DNA of 64,000 bases from Paramacrobiotus metropolitanus (lineage: Eukaryota > Tardigrada > Eutardigrada > Parachela > Macrobiotidae). This document shows positions 13,037 through 26,700 of the stretch, one piece after another. The notes beneath the pieces were generated by a model, which saw only the letters and a program-made list of their open reading frames with translations, ran no database searches and was not told the origin of the DNA. The position numbers were made by a program, and so were the translations under genes. Location of the stretch: NCBI RefSeq assembly GCF_019649055.1, contig NW_026570339.1, forward strand, positions 186,001 to 250,000. Direction: 5' to 3'. Each line of letters opens with the position of its first letter. Within the stretch, counting starts at the first letter, position 1.

Positions 13037-14043
13037 TCACATGAGGGCGTCGAGGCCCGCCGTCTTGGCAGTCCCACTGACGTTGTCCTCCTGCAGCACC
13101 TGTTGGTGCGCGTGGAAGTGGGCGTGGCCCGGGTGGGCGTGGGGCGGCGCGAAGCCGTTGTAGCCGGTGAAAGCTTTGCCCGCCGGCAAGGACATGAACT
13201 GACCACCGCCACCGCCGCCCGGGGCGGACGGCGCGCTGTAGGTGGGCTTGCAGCTGGCCACTTCCGGTGGCGGCGCGGAATGGTAGGGGAATGTCGACTG
13301 CGTGTACTGCTGCATCAGGGAGGCCGGCGAGGCCCCCATCCAGCCCGAGTGACTGCTGCGGGCGGGCGCCACGGGACCGTAGTGCATGGCCTGCACGGCG
13401 GCCGCCGCGGCCGAGTAGGCGTACAGGGAGCTGTACAGGGAGTCGTCGGGGGCGCTGGGGAGGGGCGGGAGGTCGGAGGGGCGCGGCCGGGCGGCGGCGG
13501 CGGTCCCGTACCCTGCAAAACGGAAAGGTCACCACCGCGAAGTTAAGAAAGACCGTCTCGGAGACTCACCGGCGTCGGCGCTTTGGCTGGCGGTGACGGC
13601 GTTGAGCTGCAGCGGCAGGCCGAGCGGGAGGGTGTTGCCGATCTTGTTGCGGAGGATGCGGCTGATGCTGCTGACGGAGGGCACCGTGTACTTGTCGCAG
13701 ACCCCGTCGGCGATGAGCCGGTCGCGGATCTCCCAGGCGAAGATGCCGGGGTCGCGCTGCTTGAGGTCGCGGATGTGCTGCACGACCTTGGGCGTGGTGA
13801 CGCGCGGCTTGGAGCCGCCGATGGCGCCGGGCATGATGCTGCCGGTCTCGTGGAAGCGCGCCAGGATCTTGCTGACGCAGCCGTGGCTGACGCGCAGCTG
13901 CCGCGAGATGTCGCACGGCCGCACGCCCAACTGCGCCATCTCGATGATACGCAGGCGCGTGCTGCTGGGCAGCGGGCGCCCGTTGACGAAGAGGCCGCCC
14001 AGCTGGTTGACCTCGCCGAAGTTGGACTGGTTGCAGTTGGCGT
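13037..14043 (-). CDS. Pax1/9: Pax1/9 (Pox meso-like) transcription factor, 5' end missing
   Basis: Two exons are visible, complement(13037-13512, 13570-14043). They join in phase 1 through a 57-nt intron (donor gtgagt, acceptor ttttgcag). Exon 1 encodes almost the whole paired domain: [18 protein letters not shown], then [56 protein letters not shown] and [34 protein letters not shown] and KQRDPGIF are typical of the Pax1/9 group rather than Pax2/5/8, 3/7 or 4/6. There is no homeodomain, as expected for Pax1/9, and no obvious octapeptide. The C-terminal exon is Ala/Pro/Gly/His-rich and ends DALM. The exon starts one base into a codon, so a short upstream exon with the ATG is missing, probably within 14-20 kb. 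Members act as nuclear DNA-binding regulators of mesodermal patterning. About 316 residues are seen. Confidence 0.9.
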
Positions 14044-17000
14044 CTGCAGCGTCAGCGACACGTTAATTATATAGCGAATGCTATAAACTCTGGATGGCAG
14101 TTGAGTAATCAATGGTTAATGGATTGCGCGTAATTGCGCCTAATTACGCCATATATAGTATGTACTCGCCATATCTATCTGTACAGCAAGGAAAGCGCAC
14201 ACCTAGGGTAGCGTGGTCCTGCAGACCTGCACTGGCCTGAAAAGGCTGAAAACCAGTAATATACAGGTTGGCGCGTTTTCTTATGAAGTATAAATGCCAT
14301 TATTTTATATTAGTACTGTATTTGTACATGTCTGTATACAGTAAGAGACGCGCTCATAATCAGCTGTGCACGAGTATATATATTAAGTATTATGCAATTG
14401 TGCCGCCAACAAGCGAATGGTGAGTGGAAACTAACTACGAAGGCCGCAAATACACATACAAGCAAAATAAATTGATTAATTGCGATTGGAAATTGAATAC
14501 AACAATAATCATGACCCGCTGGAGACGCACTGAATGTATAACAGTTCAACTGCGATACATACAATACATGCAAAGCAATACGCTTTAATTTACAGACAGA
14601 GCGGGCCGATGGCGATGGGATGTAACTGCGCAGTGCGTACCGAGTCGTGAATAATAATAATAGTATTCGTAAATAATATTCTATACCAGTATTAATTATG
14701 CCAAAGGAAGTATACCCGGATAAATAATCCACACAGAATGATCGACTTGTTGCGCGCGGGCCGAAAGGCCGACACGGCACACCGGCAACCATGTTGTGTA
14801 TAACAGTACTTCCGGTCAGCCATTCATCGGCATATTATACAAATGGTACGAGTAGAAAATTACGTGATTATTATAATCATATAATTATGTAGATTTACTC
14901 GTAGATATTAGGCTAGCAATGAAGATCTTCATGGGCTCTTCTTTTAATTTAGTTCGCTTGGATCGATTCGACAGCCGTTTCTTTCCTGAATGTACTACTA
15001 GGGTAGCTATTTTTATTTATTATGTTGTTTACCTTTACGCAGGCACAAGCACATAGAAGTATTCATATGCCTCAGCCATTAAACATGTATGTTTGTAGGC
15101 TTTGTGAATAATAATTATTAATCAGCGCGAGCAGTTGTTCAGTTGCTGGAATAAGCGTAGAAACTTGCCCAGTCGCGTTGAGCGTTCGTGCACGTCTCCT
15201 CATCCGACTGCTCAGTTTCGGGCTTCTTCTCAACACAGTGCGCAATTCGCCGGAAAATTAAGAGCGACTGCCAGCATATACAGATACACAGTTTCGTTCC
15301 GTATGCATACATGGTTTATGTAGCTGGCCAAAAATCGCTAAAACAGAGCAGAGACACATGTTTCGCAGCTATCCCGATTTATGTTGGCCTGACTTACAGT
15401 AATTTTTAGCCATTGTGTCCCCACTAATACTGTCAACCTACTGTATGTGCGGTATCTCCTCATTTTTTGTACAAGCGAAAATCACCGCGGCCGGCTACAT
15501 TCGCATACTACCGCATATACGTCTGTATGCATTAGTCTGCAGTCGGTATCATGTGCCTACTGGTTAACGGTTATTACTGCACTTATTATAACTGACAATC
15601 AGGTACATTGTTCATTTGATACGCTGCACGGTTTTCCCGGCAGCGATCCGGTTCCCATTTATCCCATCTCTTAGGATAACTCAGTGCTTTAATTACTGGT
15701 TAATTAATTGACTGCTATCGGCTATCGACAAGGAAACCGGTACACATGCAGTCGCATTGGCGCATTGGCGTTATGGCTTTCGGCCTTTCGCACCGTTAAT
15801 CATTGCGAAGATGCCGATTACAGCACAATTCACCAATTATTAAAATCCATTACTTATCTGCGCTGCACTCTAGCGAAGGAGATGTGCAATTTCAAAGCAA
15901 GAACAGTGATTAACTAATTACTTAATCGATTATTGGCGCGTAGAGTGAAAACGACGATGGCCGTTGTCTTTACGACGCAACTGGTGTACTGTACTTGTAC
16001 TGGCGCTACACTCAAATCGGCCGCATTCAGCGACATAAATGCAATGCGCGGGCGATCAAAGGCGCATTAGGAAATCAGCAACTAAGTATTTATCCTTCTC
16101 AGGCTGGCAACTGCTGCTTCTGCCAGCAGTGTTTACTCAGATCGGAACAGGTACTGTGAAAACGATGGGCATCAAAACGCTGGCGCACATGTTGTGCTGC
16201 ACACGGCGCATCGTGTTATGCGGACGTAGCATAAGATATTCGGTAAATCGGTTGCACATGAACAGGGACATGCGCGCAGAGATACTTGATTAGCATAATT
16301 GCACAGCTAGTTGGGCAAATAGCGTTGGGCTGTGACAAGGCAACCATCTTCGCTCTACGCTTCGCTGCCTGCAACACAGTCCGAACACACCGCTACCGCA
16401 CGTTAACGTCCTTCCGCTTCCTCAACCAATGTTAATGCAGTGTCGTTCCACTGATAACCATAACACCACCGCAAATCCCTCGCAATTAATTTCGGCTTCC
16501 GCAGAAACCAAAGGTCACCACCGTCGGCGCACGCCGCTGCTGCGCCGCGAGTTGATGGTAAATTTAGACCGGCCAAGAATAGCCTCGACACAAAAACACA
16601 TCGGGCGAATTAGCCAGCGATTTGTTTCACCCGCACAACTAACTCACAGACGCGCCAACGTTTGAACGCGGCGATCAAAAAGCGTTATAACGTTAACGAC
16701 GCCCGCATGCGTCACTTGTCACTAGGCTAATGTGCAAGCAGTTATGCGCAATTAGTACATCTATGATTTCGCCGTCGTAGACGCTAATTGCAACCACATT
16801 TCAAATTAGTGTATAATTCTTCCGTGCGCTTTATTTTATGCAATATATCGGCACGCTGATCATGCCGTGAAATAATTATGCTTAACATAACGAAGCAACA
16901 AGTTATCCTTATATGCGTCGATTTCTACAATGCTTTACTTACCCATTTACAATCCAGTAATAAGCGGTAAATCAAGGACACAGGTGAATGAAAATAAATG

Positions 17001-20000
17001 ATTACAGAAACCGTCAATAAACTAATTGTCGCTCCATGTAAAAGGGCACAATTAGGCCGCTGAGTGCGACAAAGTAGCCATCCTGTTGGACATGATCGAT
17101 GCGTTAATTAGCCGCGGGCCGGTACAGACAATTGCAACTGCGGATGACGGGAATGAATGGGCTCCATTGGACAGCGTTAATGTTAATGTTAACGTTGGAA
17201 TGCTCAAGCAGCCGTCTTCCGAGATAAAACAGCGAGCCGACTGTGCGCGGCTTGAGAATGGATAATTTTTCGAGTGTTGCCGCTGCTGCTGCACTTTACC
17301 GGGGCCTCTGCAGTCTGTCGTGGCCCTCGATTAATTATTTGTCTAGTAATATGCAGATACAAGAGTAATCGAAACGGCGGCACCGATTGCGGAGCAGTGT
17401 AGAAACAAACGGCTGCTGCTTTACTTGACTTTCTTAACTGCACAACGCGGCTGTCCATCCACTTTCCGCATTAGTCAAGACGCTACTCCATTCCGTTAAC
17501 AGTCAACAGTTAGCACACTCTGAGCAAGCAGCCCACGCCCATCGCCGTGTAACATCCATCTCCATTGGCCGGCGTCAGCTGTCAGCCAGCGTATGCTGTG
17601 TGACACTGGGCCACCGCGCAGACAGACGCACAGCGGATATGCTGTAGAAGGGCGCAGACAGAGGCAGCGCGCTGTGAATGGAAGCGCTCTGTCTGCGCTG
17701 TGTAATGCGGTGATGACCGCCATATAGCGCAGGTACGAGTGTGGTCCAGCCGGGAGATTAGCGATTTGGCAGGTAATCGGCTTAGAATCTGTTTTGTTTA
17801 CTCTGGCCATCGCTTGACTAACTTAAAAGCCAACAACAATGCGACCGGCTGCCACTGCTACACATCTTTGACTAGTATTCCTCCGTTGAATAACACGGTA
17901 ATGCATACACGCTGCAGAATGTACCTGAAAGTGAAAGTATGTATGGGAATTGATGCGCATCAGCGCGTTAAGCACATATTTTTCCATAACTTGGCCAGCG
18001 TCGATCTCTATAACACGCAACAACTAGCGGCGTCCGAATCCGATCCGAGCTGCGGCAATGTGATCGCGGGTTTTTTGTAGCGCGCGCGTCTGTACAGTGT
18101 TTTGCGGAGATTAGTGCTGCGCGATAGCCAGCCAACGAGGCGTGTCTGTATGTAATGTTAATGAGCGGCTTTACGCATGTTCCAACTGCTCTTGCGTATC
18201 CATCCACGCAATACTTACAGTTAATATCATCCCGCTAAACGCTAATTCGCCGTTGCGCCATTTATTTTGTTTTCCGCGCCGGCCAATTAGTTGCCAATTA
18301 CAGAATGTACAGAGACACTTCCCCCTAACGGCGCCGTTAGGAGCGGAAGTGTGACACGACAGCGCAGTGTAGAATGAAATGTTGCCGGTTTGATGAATGG
18401 CAGCGGCGTTATTTAAGCAGCGATCTGATTTTCTTATATTATATAAAATGGTTAAAGCGACAGTGAGAGCCCGATGCCCATCGGCCGGCTCAAAGAGGCC
18501 GCGCTGCAGGAAAAATGCGGGGCATGCGAAGAGCAGGATGGGAAGCGGATCATTAGCCGCATCATCTGATACGGAAAACGGGCCAAGATTTTAATTGTGT
18601 CGCACAATTTAAACTCAAACCAACAAGATACCATCGTATGAGCGTACATAGTACATACCAGCGCCGGCTGAATAAGCGATACAGGCAGACCAGCGCTGTT
18701 GCCGGCCGGTCAGCAGTCACACTGAAGCAACAGCACTTAATGCGGCGGCCGAGCCAACTGAGCCCGGATCGGGTTGCCTGCTCATTAGAATCCGATACAT
18801 TTCGAGCAATGTCAATTTGATTTTCCAAGCGTAAATACCTCCGCCGCAGCACAGGCAATAGCAGAGCCAGACTGGCTGACACAAGTGAAATCAATATTCC
18901 CGGCTCAACCCATCATCTTATCGGCTAATTTCATCAAAACGATTTAATGACGAAACAAGTAATGATTTGGCTATAAAAACACTCTACAATGTCTCGCGTT
19001 ATTTATTACATACGCATTATTGTTTATTTTATTATAAGAATTTCTGTCATTTTCTCAAGTAATTATGTGTAATAATTTGTCCGGCAGTTGTACACGGGAG
19101 TATTTGTAATGTTTCAATGTGATGTTTGTTGGGGATTAATGGAGCCGGTCTGGTGGACAAAAGGAAGCTAGCGATGATTCAGCGGCAAAGTGCTTGTACG
19201 CCGTGTACAGTTTTGACGGAGGGGAGCGGTGCGGCGTGAGTGAAGCCGGAGAGATAGTGGCCAATGTTGAGGTGGGGAAAGTGGCGGTGTAAGTGGATCA
19301 AGTGGCGGCTACGTGTCTAACGTGTCCCGTCCATTCGGCGACCAGTTGAACTGGTCGCTGCAGACTTTGACGGCAGCCGGGGATACTTGTACCTGCCGTA
19401 TTCCTCGTCACTGTACAGACGAAGATGCGGTGCAACGGCACTTAGAAATTACGGCCGCACCGGTAACCCAATCCCACGCGTCTCACCGCACCGGCCGCAA
19501 ACACCGTCTCCATCCCATTCAAACCGCCACAATGGACGGCGACTGCTCCATTTCCAGCTTTTTCATTGCCACAACGCAACAACACACACGCTGCAACTCG
19601 CTACAACGAATTGTCATTGCGAACTGTGAGTGAAAAGCGCCGTGACCTTTGCGAAAATTCCCCGGCTTCCTGTGCAAATAGATGCCCTGATTTTGTGTTT
19701 CAGGGGAATGCGCAAACATTTCTAAATTCGAAAGGAAACATCAGCCGAATTGGAAGCTGCAGACAGTGATTATGGGGAATTGTAAAAGTATGCAGTGTAT
19801 ATATTTGAGCTTAGGCTTGCAGTTGCTGGCTGCAGACAGCTGAGAGCTGGCTGGATTTTGCGTTGACTTTGTAGTGTGTCAACAAGAAATGTGTCGACTG
19901 TTTAAATCACTTGATGCGCCACGGAATGTTAAGCACGCAGTGCACTAGCGCTGCTCAAGAAAATGCTCGCTGAGGACTGAGGACGAGCAGCGCGATTGTG

Positions 20001-20799
20001 AACGGGACATTCTGCGGGATCACTTTACCGCCCGACACAACAGCCATCGCCACTTTGGCCAATTTGCAAAAAGATCAAGTTCATTCGGCGATTGTTTTGC
20101 GCTGGCTGACGGACAGATCGTCACTATGATGGCGGCTATTCCGGGCTGTTTGCTCGCCCTCGCGGGTCCGGTCGGGGGCGGCGGTGCGGTTCTGGTCGGC
20201 TGGACGACACTGTGTAAATGCCCGTCACGATTGGCCGGCGTTGTATGCTGTGTGTGCAACACAACACAAACAACGCAAACCGGCCGCTGTTTGGCGGTCG
20301 GTGCGGGCGCGGAGTGTTTGCTGAAAAAAACGCTGACGGAGTGTCGTGGCTGCAGTGGAGTGATGCGCCGAGGGCGACAAAGGATGCGCGCGGCAAACGG
20401 CAATCTGATCAGACAAGTGGATGCAGTCGAATGACGGTGAATGCCGCTGTTGAGCGGACGGCTGACTGGCGCTGAATGGCCTGAATGCGCCTTACGCAAA
20501 GCAGTGACATTTAATAGCGACGCTTGTATAACGTCCATTCGCTCCATTCTCTCCTCCACAATAGCCACATAATATAATAATGCAAACCAGGGCCAAGACA
20601 CACTCGACGCAACGCGACTCACAGCTCAGAACATCAATGCAACCAAACGCCGAATTCGACGGGAATGCTTTGCTTGCAGCAACAAACAGTGCAGCCACGG
20701 ATACAGTATTAGCTTTTGCGCACCAGAGCTGGGCACCGGTTTGATCAGCATTGAAGCGGCACATAAGCACGACAAGGACACCAGCACAGCTATCGTCCA
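14044..20799. other. Long region without a supported gene
   Basis: Nearly 7 kb lies between the Pax exons and the MADD stop codon. Many short ORFs occur on both strands, but none shows a domain, a splice-consistent extension or codon use like the neighbouring genes. The missing Pax first exon and its regulatory DNA are the most likely content. A 200-codon minus-strand ORF at 20,020-20,622 is low-complexity and unrecognised; I treat it as non-coding or as MADD 3' flank. Confidence 0.45.
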
Positions 20800-23700
20800 T
20801 CAGCTGGAGGCCTTGCTGTTGGTGCTGCCGCTGCCGCCCGCGGGGGCCGGCTGCGCGGCGATGTTGGCGCCGGCGTTGGAGTCGCGGCCGGCGGCGATGT
20901 AGGAGAAGAGGCACAGCACCGAGTAGCAGATCTGGTCCGCCTACAAATTACAATCCATCCGATGATAGGATTCAGTATTCAAAAATGATTAGTTAAGACA
21001 TGATGCTACTGACCATGAGCGACTTGTACTTGCGCTGGATGACCTGCTGCGTGTCCGGGTCTGTAAGAAAACACGCTGAAAGAAGGCTAAAGGTGTGGAA
21101 GAGCAGAAGCACGTACTGTACTCCTCCATGACGAAGATGCCGCCCTTCTGCGTGAAGCACTTGCGGATGTGGCCCAGCGGCATAAAGTACTGCAAGTAGA
21201 CAGAGGCAGTGATCTGTTTAATTGAACATGTCGCGGGGATAGTTGGTTAAGGGGTGCAGCGGGAGGCGTCTTCTCTGTACCTGTACCTTGCTGTCGGCGA
21301 ACAGCAGGCCCACGCCGTCCATCGTCACCTGCAGCAGCCCGCCTTCTCCACTCTTCATGTCCTGGATCGGGAAGTCGCCGCCCACGTCGGGACCTACCAG
21401 GGGAAAGGTCACCAACATGCTCAACCACGCTAAACCGTCGACTGACCGGCGACGGGCGCCTTCCCTCGCGCGGCCGCCCGCTCCATGGACTCCTTGATGC
21501 AGTGGTAGAGCTCCTTGCTCTTCTTGCAGTAGTACTGGTTCAGCTTGGTGCTGCTGGCCGTCCCCGCCGCGCCGCCCCCGCCCACCGTGGAGGGGGGCGC
21601 CCCCTGCGTGGTGGTGGCTATAGGAGGCCCCGCTGGCGTTGCTGCTGGCCAGGCTCAGGTTAGACCCGCGCCGGTCCCGCTCGCGGCGCTTCTCCTGGCG
21701 GTGCCAGAGACACAGGACACGCGTCTTGGGCGAGTAGGTCATGTTGATGAGGGCGCTGTAGTAGATGCGCTCCAGCGTCACGCCGTTGACGCTCCGCACC
21801 ACCAGGCCGTTGTCGCGCACCTGCAGAAACCTTGTTAACAGGTTGTTGTGGTAATTGGGAAAGGGAGACGCTTGCCTCCATGAAGGACATGTCGCCGGAG
21901 CCGTCGGTGCCGGCGTGCACCGTAAAGGACTGCTTGCGCGACTGCCGGCTGATCGGCGGCTTCAAGTCGATCTCGTTGCCGCTCTGCAGTTATTACACAT
22001 TTTAACTCAACGTTCAGTGAGATAGTAGCAGTACGGCGCTTACCAGGACGTCGAGCTGATCGAGGAGTTTGTGGATTTCCTGGCTGTAGACCAGGCCCAA
22101 GTGGCATTTGCCTAACAGGCGGCGCGTGGTCTTCCTCAGCTCCGGCTTGCGCACCTGCACGGCCACCATGAAGGCCGTGAAGTTGTACAGCATCGTCGTC
22201 AGCAGCCGGTCCTCGTCGTGCTCCATGCGCTTGCGGTCCACGTCCGTCAGGTGCCGGTACCTGTCATTTCCATTCAATTAACGATAATCCAGGTAAGCCG
22301 CAACGCCACCTACCGCTCCAGCAGCTCGGACGTGCCCTGGTCCATGCCGATGAGGTCGCGCTCCATGGCCACGGCGTCGATGAAGGCGTCGTCCCAGAAC
22401 TGCGCCTGGTCCAGGATCTTGGAGCGGCTTTTCCCTAACAACCCTTCAAAGAGGTAGCTGCGGTGCGCGGTGGGCGGCACACTGACCGAATCGAGCTCCC
22501 ACTGCTCGCCGCCGGCGGCCGCCGCCAGGTTGCTGGCCGACGAGGAGGACACCAGGTGCAGGTGGCCGTGCCGGTAGCGGAACTCCGAGCTCAGACTGCT
22601 CTTCCGGCTCAGGTTTCCCAGCTCGGCCACCGACACGCTGCTCTGTATAAATACAAACCACAATCATATAATAATGTGTCATGTAGACAGCGAGAAGGGC
22701 GGTCGCCTACATCGTCGAGGACGCTGCGGTGCGCGTTGAACGTCGGCGTCACGGCGGCGCTCTGCGACGTGATCGACTGGTGGCTGATCAGTTTGCGCGT
22801 GCGACTCGAACCCGGACTGGCGCCGCCCGTGTAGCTGTGCCCGTCGTCCGTGCTGCGACTGCTGCGCCGGCTGCTGTTCGGCGACGCGAACGGCGAGCGC
22901 TGCAATTAAATTTCGTATTAATTTTATATAGTTTTTTATATCTTTTCCTTGACGCAAGGTAAATCAGGCGACATACTTCCGGGTCCAGGTACATCATCCC
23001 CATCCGCTGCTCATCGCCGCCGCCATTCCCGGCGTTCGTCCCCGTCAGCGACAGCCGATCGCGCTCGTAGGATTTCTGCAGCATGGACGCCGACGGTCCA
23101 TCGGCCGCTGCAAATATAAAACGACATTTTGGACGGGAAATTCATTTAGGGATGAACGGGAGCGGGAAAGCCTACACTGGCTACTCCGGCGGGAGAGGGA
23201 AGGGGAATCTGCAGGAGAAAGTGCGTGACCAGGGGACAAATCAGAGGGAGTGCAAGAAACGGGCGGAGGGGACGCCGCGCTCTCACCTGGACCCTCGGTG
23301 TCCGGCGAACTGGGCGGGGACTCTGGGATGTCCCGCGGGGACACCAGCGGACTGGGCAGGTCGCCGCCAGGCGGTGTCGGGGAACTGCGGGGACTGTGGG
23401 GGATGCCGCCACCCGCCGCCGCCGGTCGGAGCGTCGGTGGGGTGGGCGGCTCGTCGTGGTGGCTGATGAGGATGGAGGTGGGGTTGTTGGTGAAGGACTT
23501 GACCGCGCTGTGCATCACCGAGCGGAAGCCCAGCGCCAGCTGGTCCGTGTTCAGGCCGGCGAAGGTCGAGCCGCTGTCCGAGGCGCGGAGGCGTCCGCTG
23601 GAGGGCACTTCGTGGACGCCCAGGCGGGCGGTCGGGGTCGGGGAGGAGGTGGCCGATGCCGACACCGGCTGCAAAGAAATTGCAACTTATTAGTACAATA

Positions 23701-26700
23701 TTCACTTAAAAACTGATTTTTCTTTATTTTGGACGAAGGCCTATGAACTGACCCGTTGAAAGAGCTGCATGAAGTTTGCCGAGGCGGACCCGGCGGCCTG
23801 TCCGGGGGCGGGCACCGGCTTGGCCGAATCGCAGTAGTGCGTGTAGGCGATTTCAAACAGCTGCGACGCGCTGCCCATTCCGCCGAGACCCCAGCTCTGG
23901 AAGGTCTTCTCCAGACCGGCGACGCTGAGCTGCAGCAGCTTCAGATAGCCCTTCCACTGCTCCCGCGACAACATCTGCAAGTCAACCACAACATAAGAAA
24001 CGAAAACGACGAGGGTTAAGGAAGCAACGGGAACTGACCACGTCCTCAATGTACTGGTCGTCCGGCATCTGCTTGCTGTTGTTCTCGTTGAGGCGGGCCA
24101 GCGCAAAGTTGCGGTAGCTCTCGTCCTCCAGCAGCTTCTTCAGCCGGCCCAACTTCAGCCAGCTGATGGCCTCGCCGGCGATCACGCTGTCCACCACCTC
24201 CTTCAGGAAGTTCTGGTTGTCCGCGTTCAGCTGGTTGTTGGCCGCCGACGCGGGGGCGGGCGCACTGCTGACCGCCGGCGGCTTGGCGCGGTTCTTCTCG
24301 GCCGGCGCGTCGCCGTTGAGGATGTGGATGGGGCGGCGCGGGAGGGGCGGCGAGGGCGCCGAGGTGCTGTCGTGGCGGATCAAGTTGTTGCGCTCCAGCG
24401 GATTCAGCCGGCCTGTTGATTAACAACATGTGTATATGAAAAGAGAGGGCTGATTCTCAGGTAACTGTACCGGTGGGAAAGGGCCCGAACGGCTGCGGCT
24501 TGCTGTGCTTGGCCAGCTCCAGCTCCTTGCCCACCTGCCGCAGCTTGCTGGCCAGGTCCGTGACGAAGTTGGCGTTGGCCGGCGGCGGACTGCCCGTGCC
24601 CGCCGTCTCCGTGGAGGTGCCCATGCCCGTGATGGAGATCTTCAGCGGCAGGGACGACGGGATGCCCTCCATGCCGTTGTCCTTCGTGCTCAGACTCTGT
24701 TCAAAACACAGTAAAAATTGGCTGCTGCGAGAAAAATATCACCAAATTACTACAGTCGCTCCGTTAGCAGCAATGGGCGTTATTCTAAAGGTTAATCCGG
24801 TTTTGCTATGAAGTGGCCACTCTACTACATTCGCGCACGACATTACGCTAGTAGAGAGCGAAATCGCTGCATTGTGCAATATTAAACAAGCTTAAGCGCT
24901 TCAAATAATTCCTGTAGAGACTATGATTATTATGTCACGAAGTGTTACCTTGAAGAGCGAGGCGGCCTTCTGGAAGTTCTGCTTGCCCTTGTCGGCGAAC
25001 TCGGTGACGGACTGCTGGAACTTGGCCACCTGCTCGGGGTTGATTTTGTCGAAGAGGTCGGCGGTGCTGCCGGAGGAGCCGAAGCGGAAGTTCATCAACG
25101 AAGGCTTGGCGCTGGCCGACAGCGGCGGCCCGCTCAGCGGACCCTCCGCGCCGCGGAACCGCTCGCTCTCCGCCACCTACATACACGTTTTTATCACCCA
25201 ACCATCCCCGACCAAAGCAAATCACACCCGGTGACCTTGAGGCTCTCCAGACGCGGGCGGATCTTCTGAGCGGCAACATCCGCTGCGGGCAGCGACTCCG
25301 GCGGGGAGATGACCTCCTGGGCGGAATGCCGACCGCCGCCCATACCCGGCGAGGAGGCGCCGCTGCTGGACAGCCCGTCGTCGCTGTTCATGTCGTTGAG
25401 CGACTGCGCCGAGCTGCTGTGGCTCAGCGCCGTCTCCGGCGCGCCGCCGCTGGGCAGGTGCAGCTGCTGCGGCGGCTGGTAGTAGCTTTTCAGCTGGCTC
25501 TCCAGGTCGCGGCTGATCATGTGGTACGTCAGCCGCTCCACATCTGCAAATTGATCCAGCGATTATACATAGACAGTGAGATAGCGAAGGCGTGGACAAG
25601 GCACCCTGCGAGTCTTGGAAGTCGGCGCGGGCGTAGTCCAGGCTGCTGTACGTGTGCTGCAGCGGCTGCCGGTCCACCGAGTCCTCGTCGGAGAAACGAT
25701 CCAGATCCGGCACATCTATTACCAGTCATTCATTTACTTATTTAAATTGCTTATAAGAATATATGTAGATAAAATTATACAATTTTAAAAAAGTTATACA
25801 TACATACATAGTAATTATAGCTTTATTAATTTTTATTTTGATTAGCTTTTAAAATTTTTAGTTTATTGTTAGTTGAATAACCAGGAAGTACTTACCACAA
25901 GAGATTTGATTGAAGTATGAGTAGTCGTCGGCCGACAGGGAGCGCGCGATGGCGTGGTTCAGCGTGGAGTGCGGGTCGAAGACCTGGAAGTAGACCGGCT
26001 GCAGTTCGTCGGCGAACCACTTGAGCTTGTCGCCCAGCGTCGCCGGCTCGGCGATGCCCGTCTGCACGCGCAGGAACGCCACGTTCGTCGGACTCAGCGA
26101 CCACTCCGCGAAGAACTCTACTGCCTGTTCAGTCCGGCAAAAAGTCAAATTGATTTGAATGGAAAAGGTCACAGTAAGTCAGACAAAACAGGAGGTCAGG
26201 ATGGAACGAGGGTCATCACGGCGGAAAGCACTGACCTGCGTCTTGGCGAAGCGGTCGACGAACTGGGAGCGCGCCGGGCGCGAGCGCAGGAAACTGTAGA
26301 CCTGGAAGGCGATGACGGGGCGCGGGTAGAGGCGCAGCGTGCGGATGTGCTCGGTGAGGTTGCCGAGGACGTTGGGCGAGTTGAGGAACTGCACGACGGC
26401 CACGCGCGTCGCCACGTCCACCGCCGCGCCGTCCGTGTCCGCCGCGTTGGCGCTGGGCTCTGTGTTCACCGTGTGCATGGCCTGACCGGGGATGTCCGTG
26501 TTTAACCGAGAGCCGGAAGAAGAAATAAACACGAAAGCGTACCTGTTCGATGTGGGTGCGCAGAGTGCCGGCTTCGCCGCCCGGCAACGGCGGGAGATCG
26601 TCGGCCGCGGCCCCTCCGTTGGGGGGATATATCTGCGAAAGCATAACCCTGCAGCGGTGATGTTTTGACAAAGGACCGAGGACGTACCCGGCTGGCGTCG

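Noticed and set aside
13583-14074. Plus-strand 163-codon open frame
   Set aside because: Antisense to the paired-domain exon, whose minus-strand reading is unambiguous.
20020-20622. Minus-strand 200-codon open frame just past the MADD stop
   Set aside because: No domain, low-complexity His/Pro/Ser-rich composition, no ATG context, and likely MADD 3' flank.
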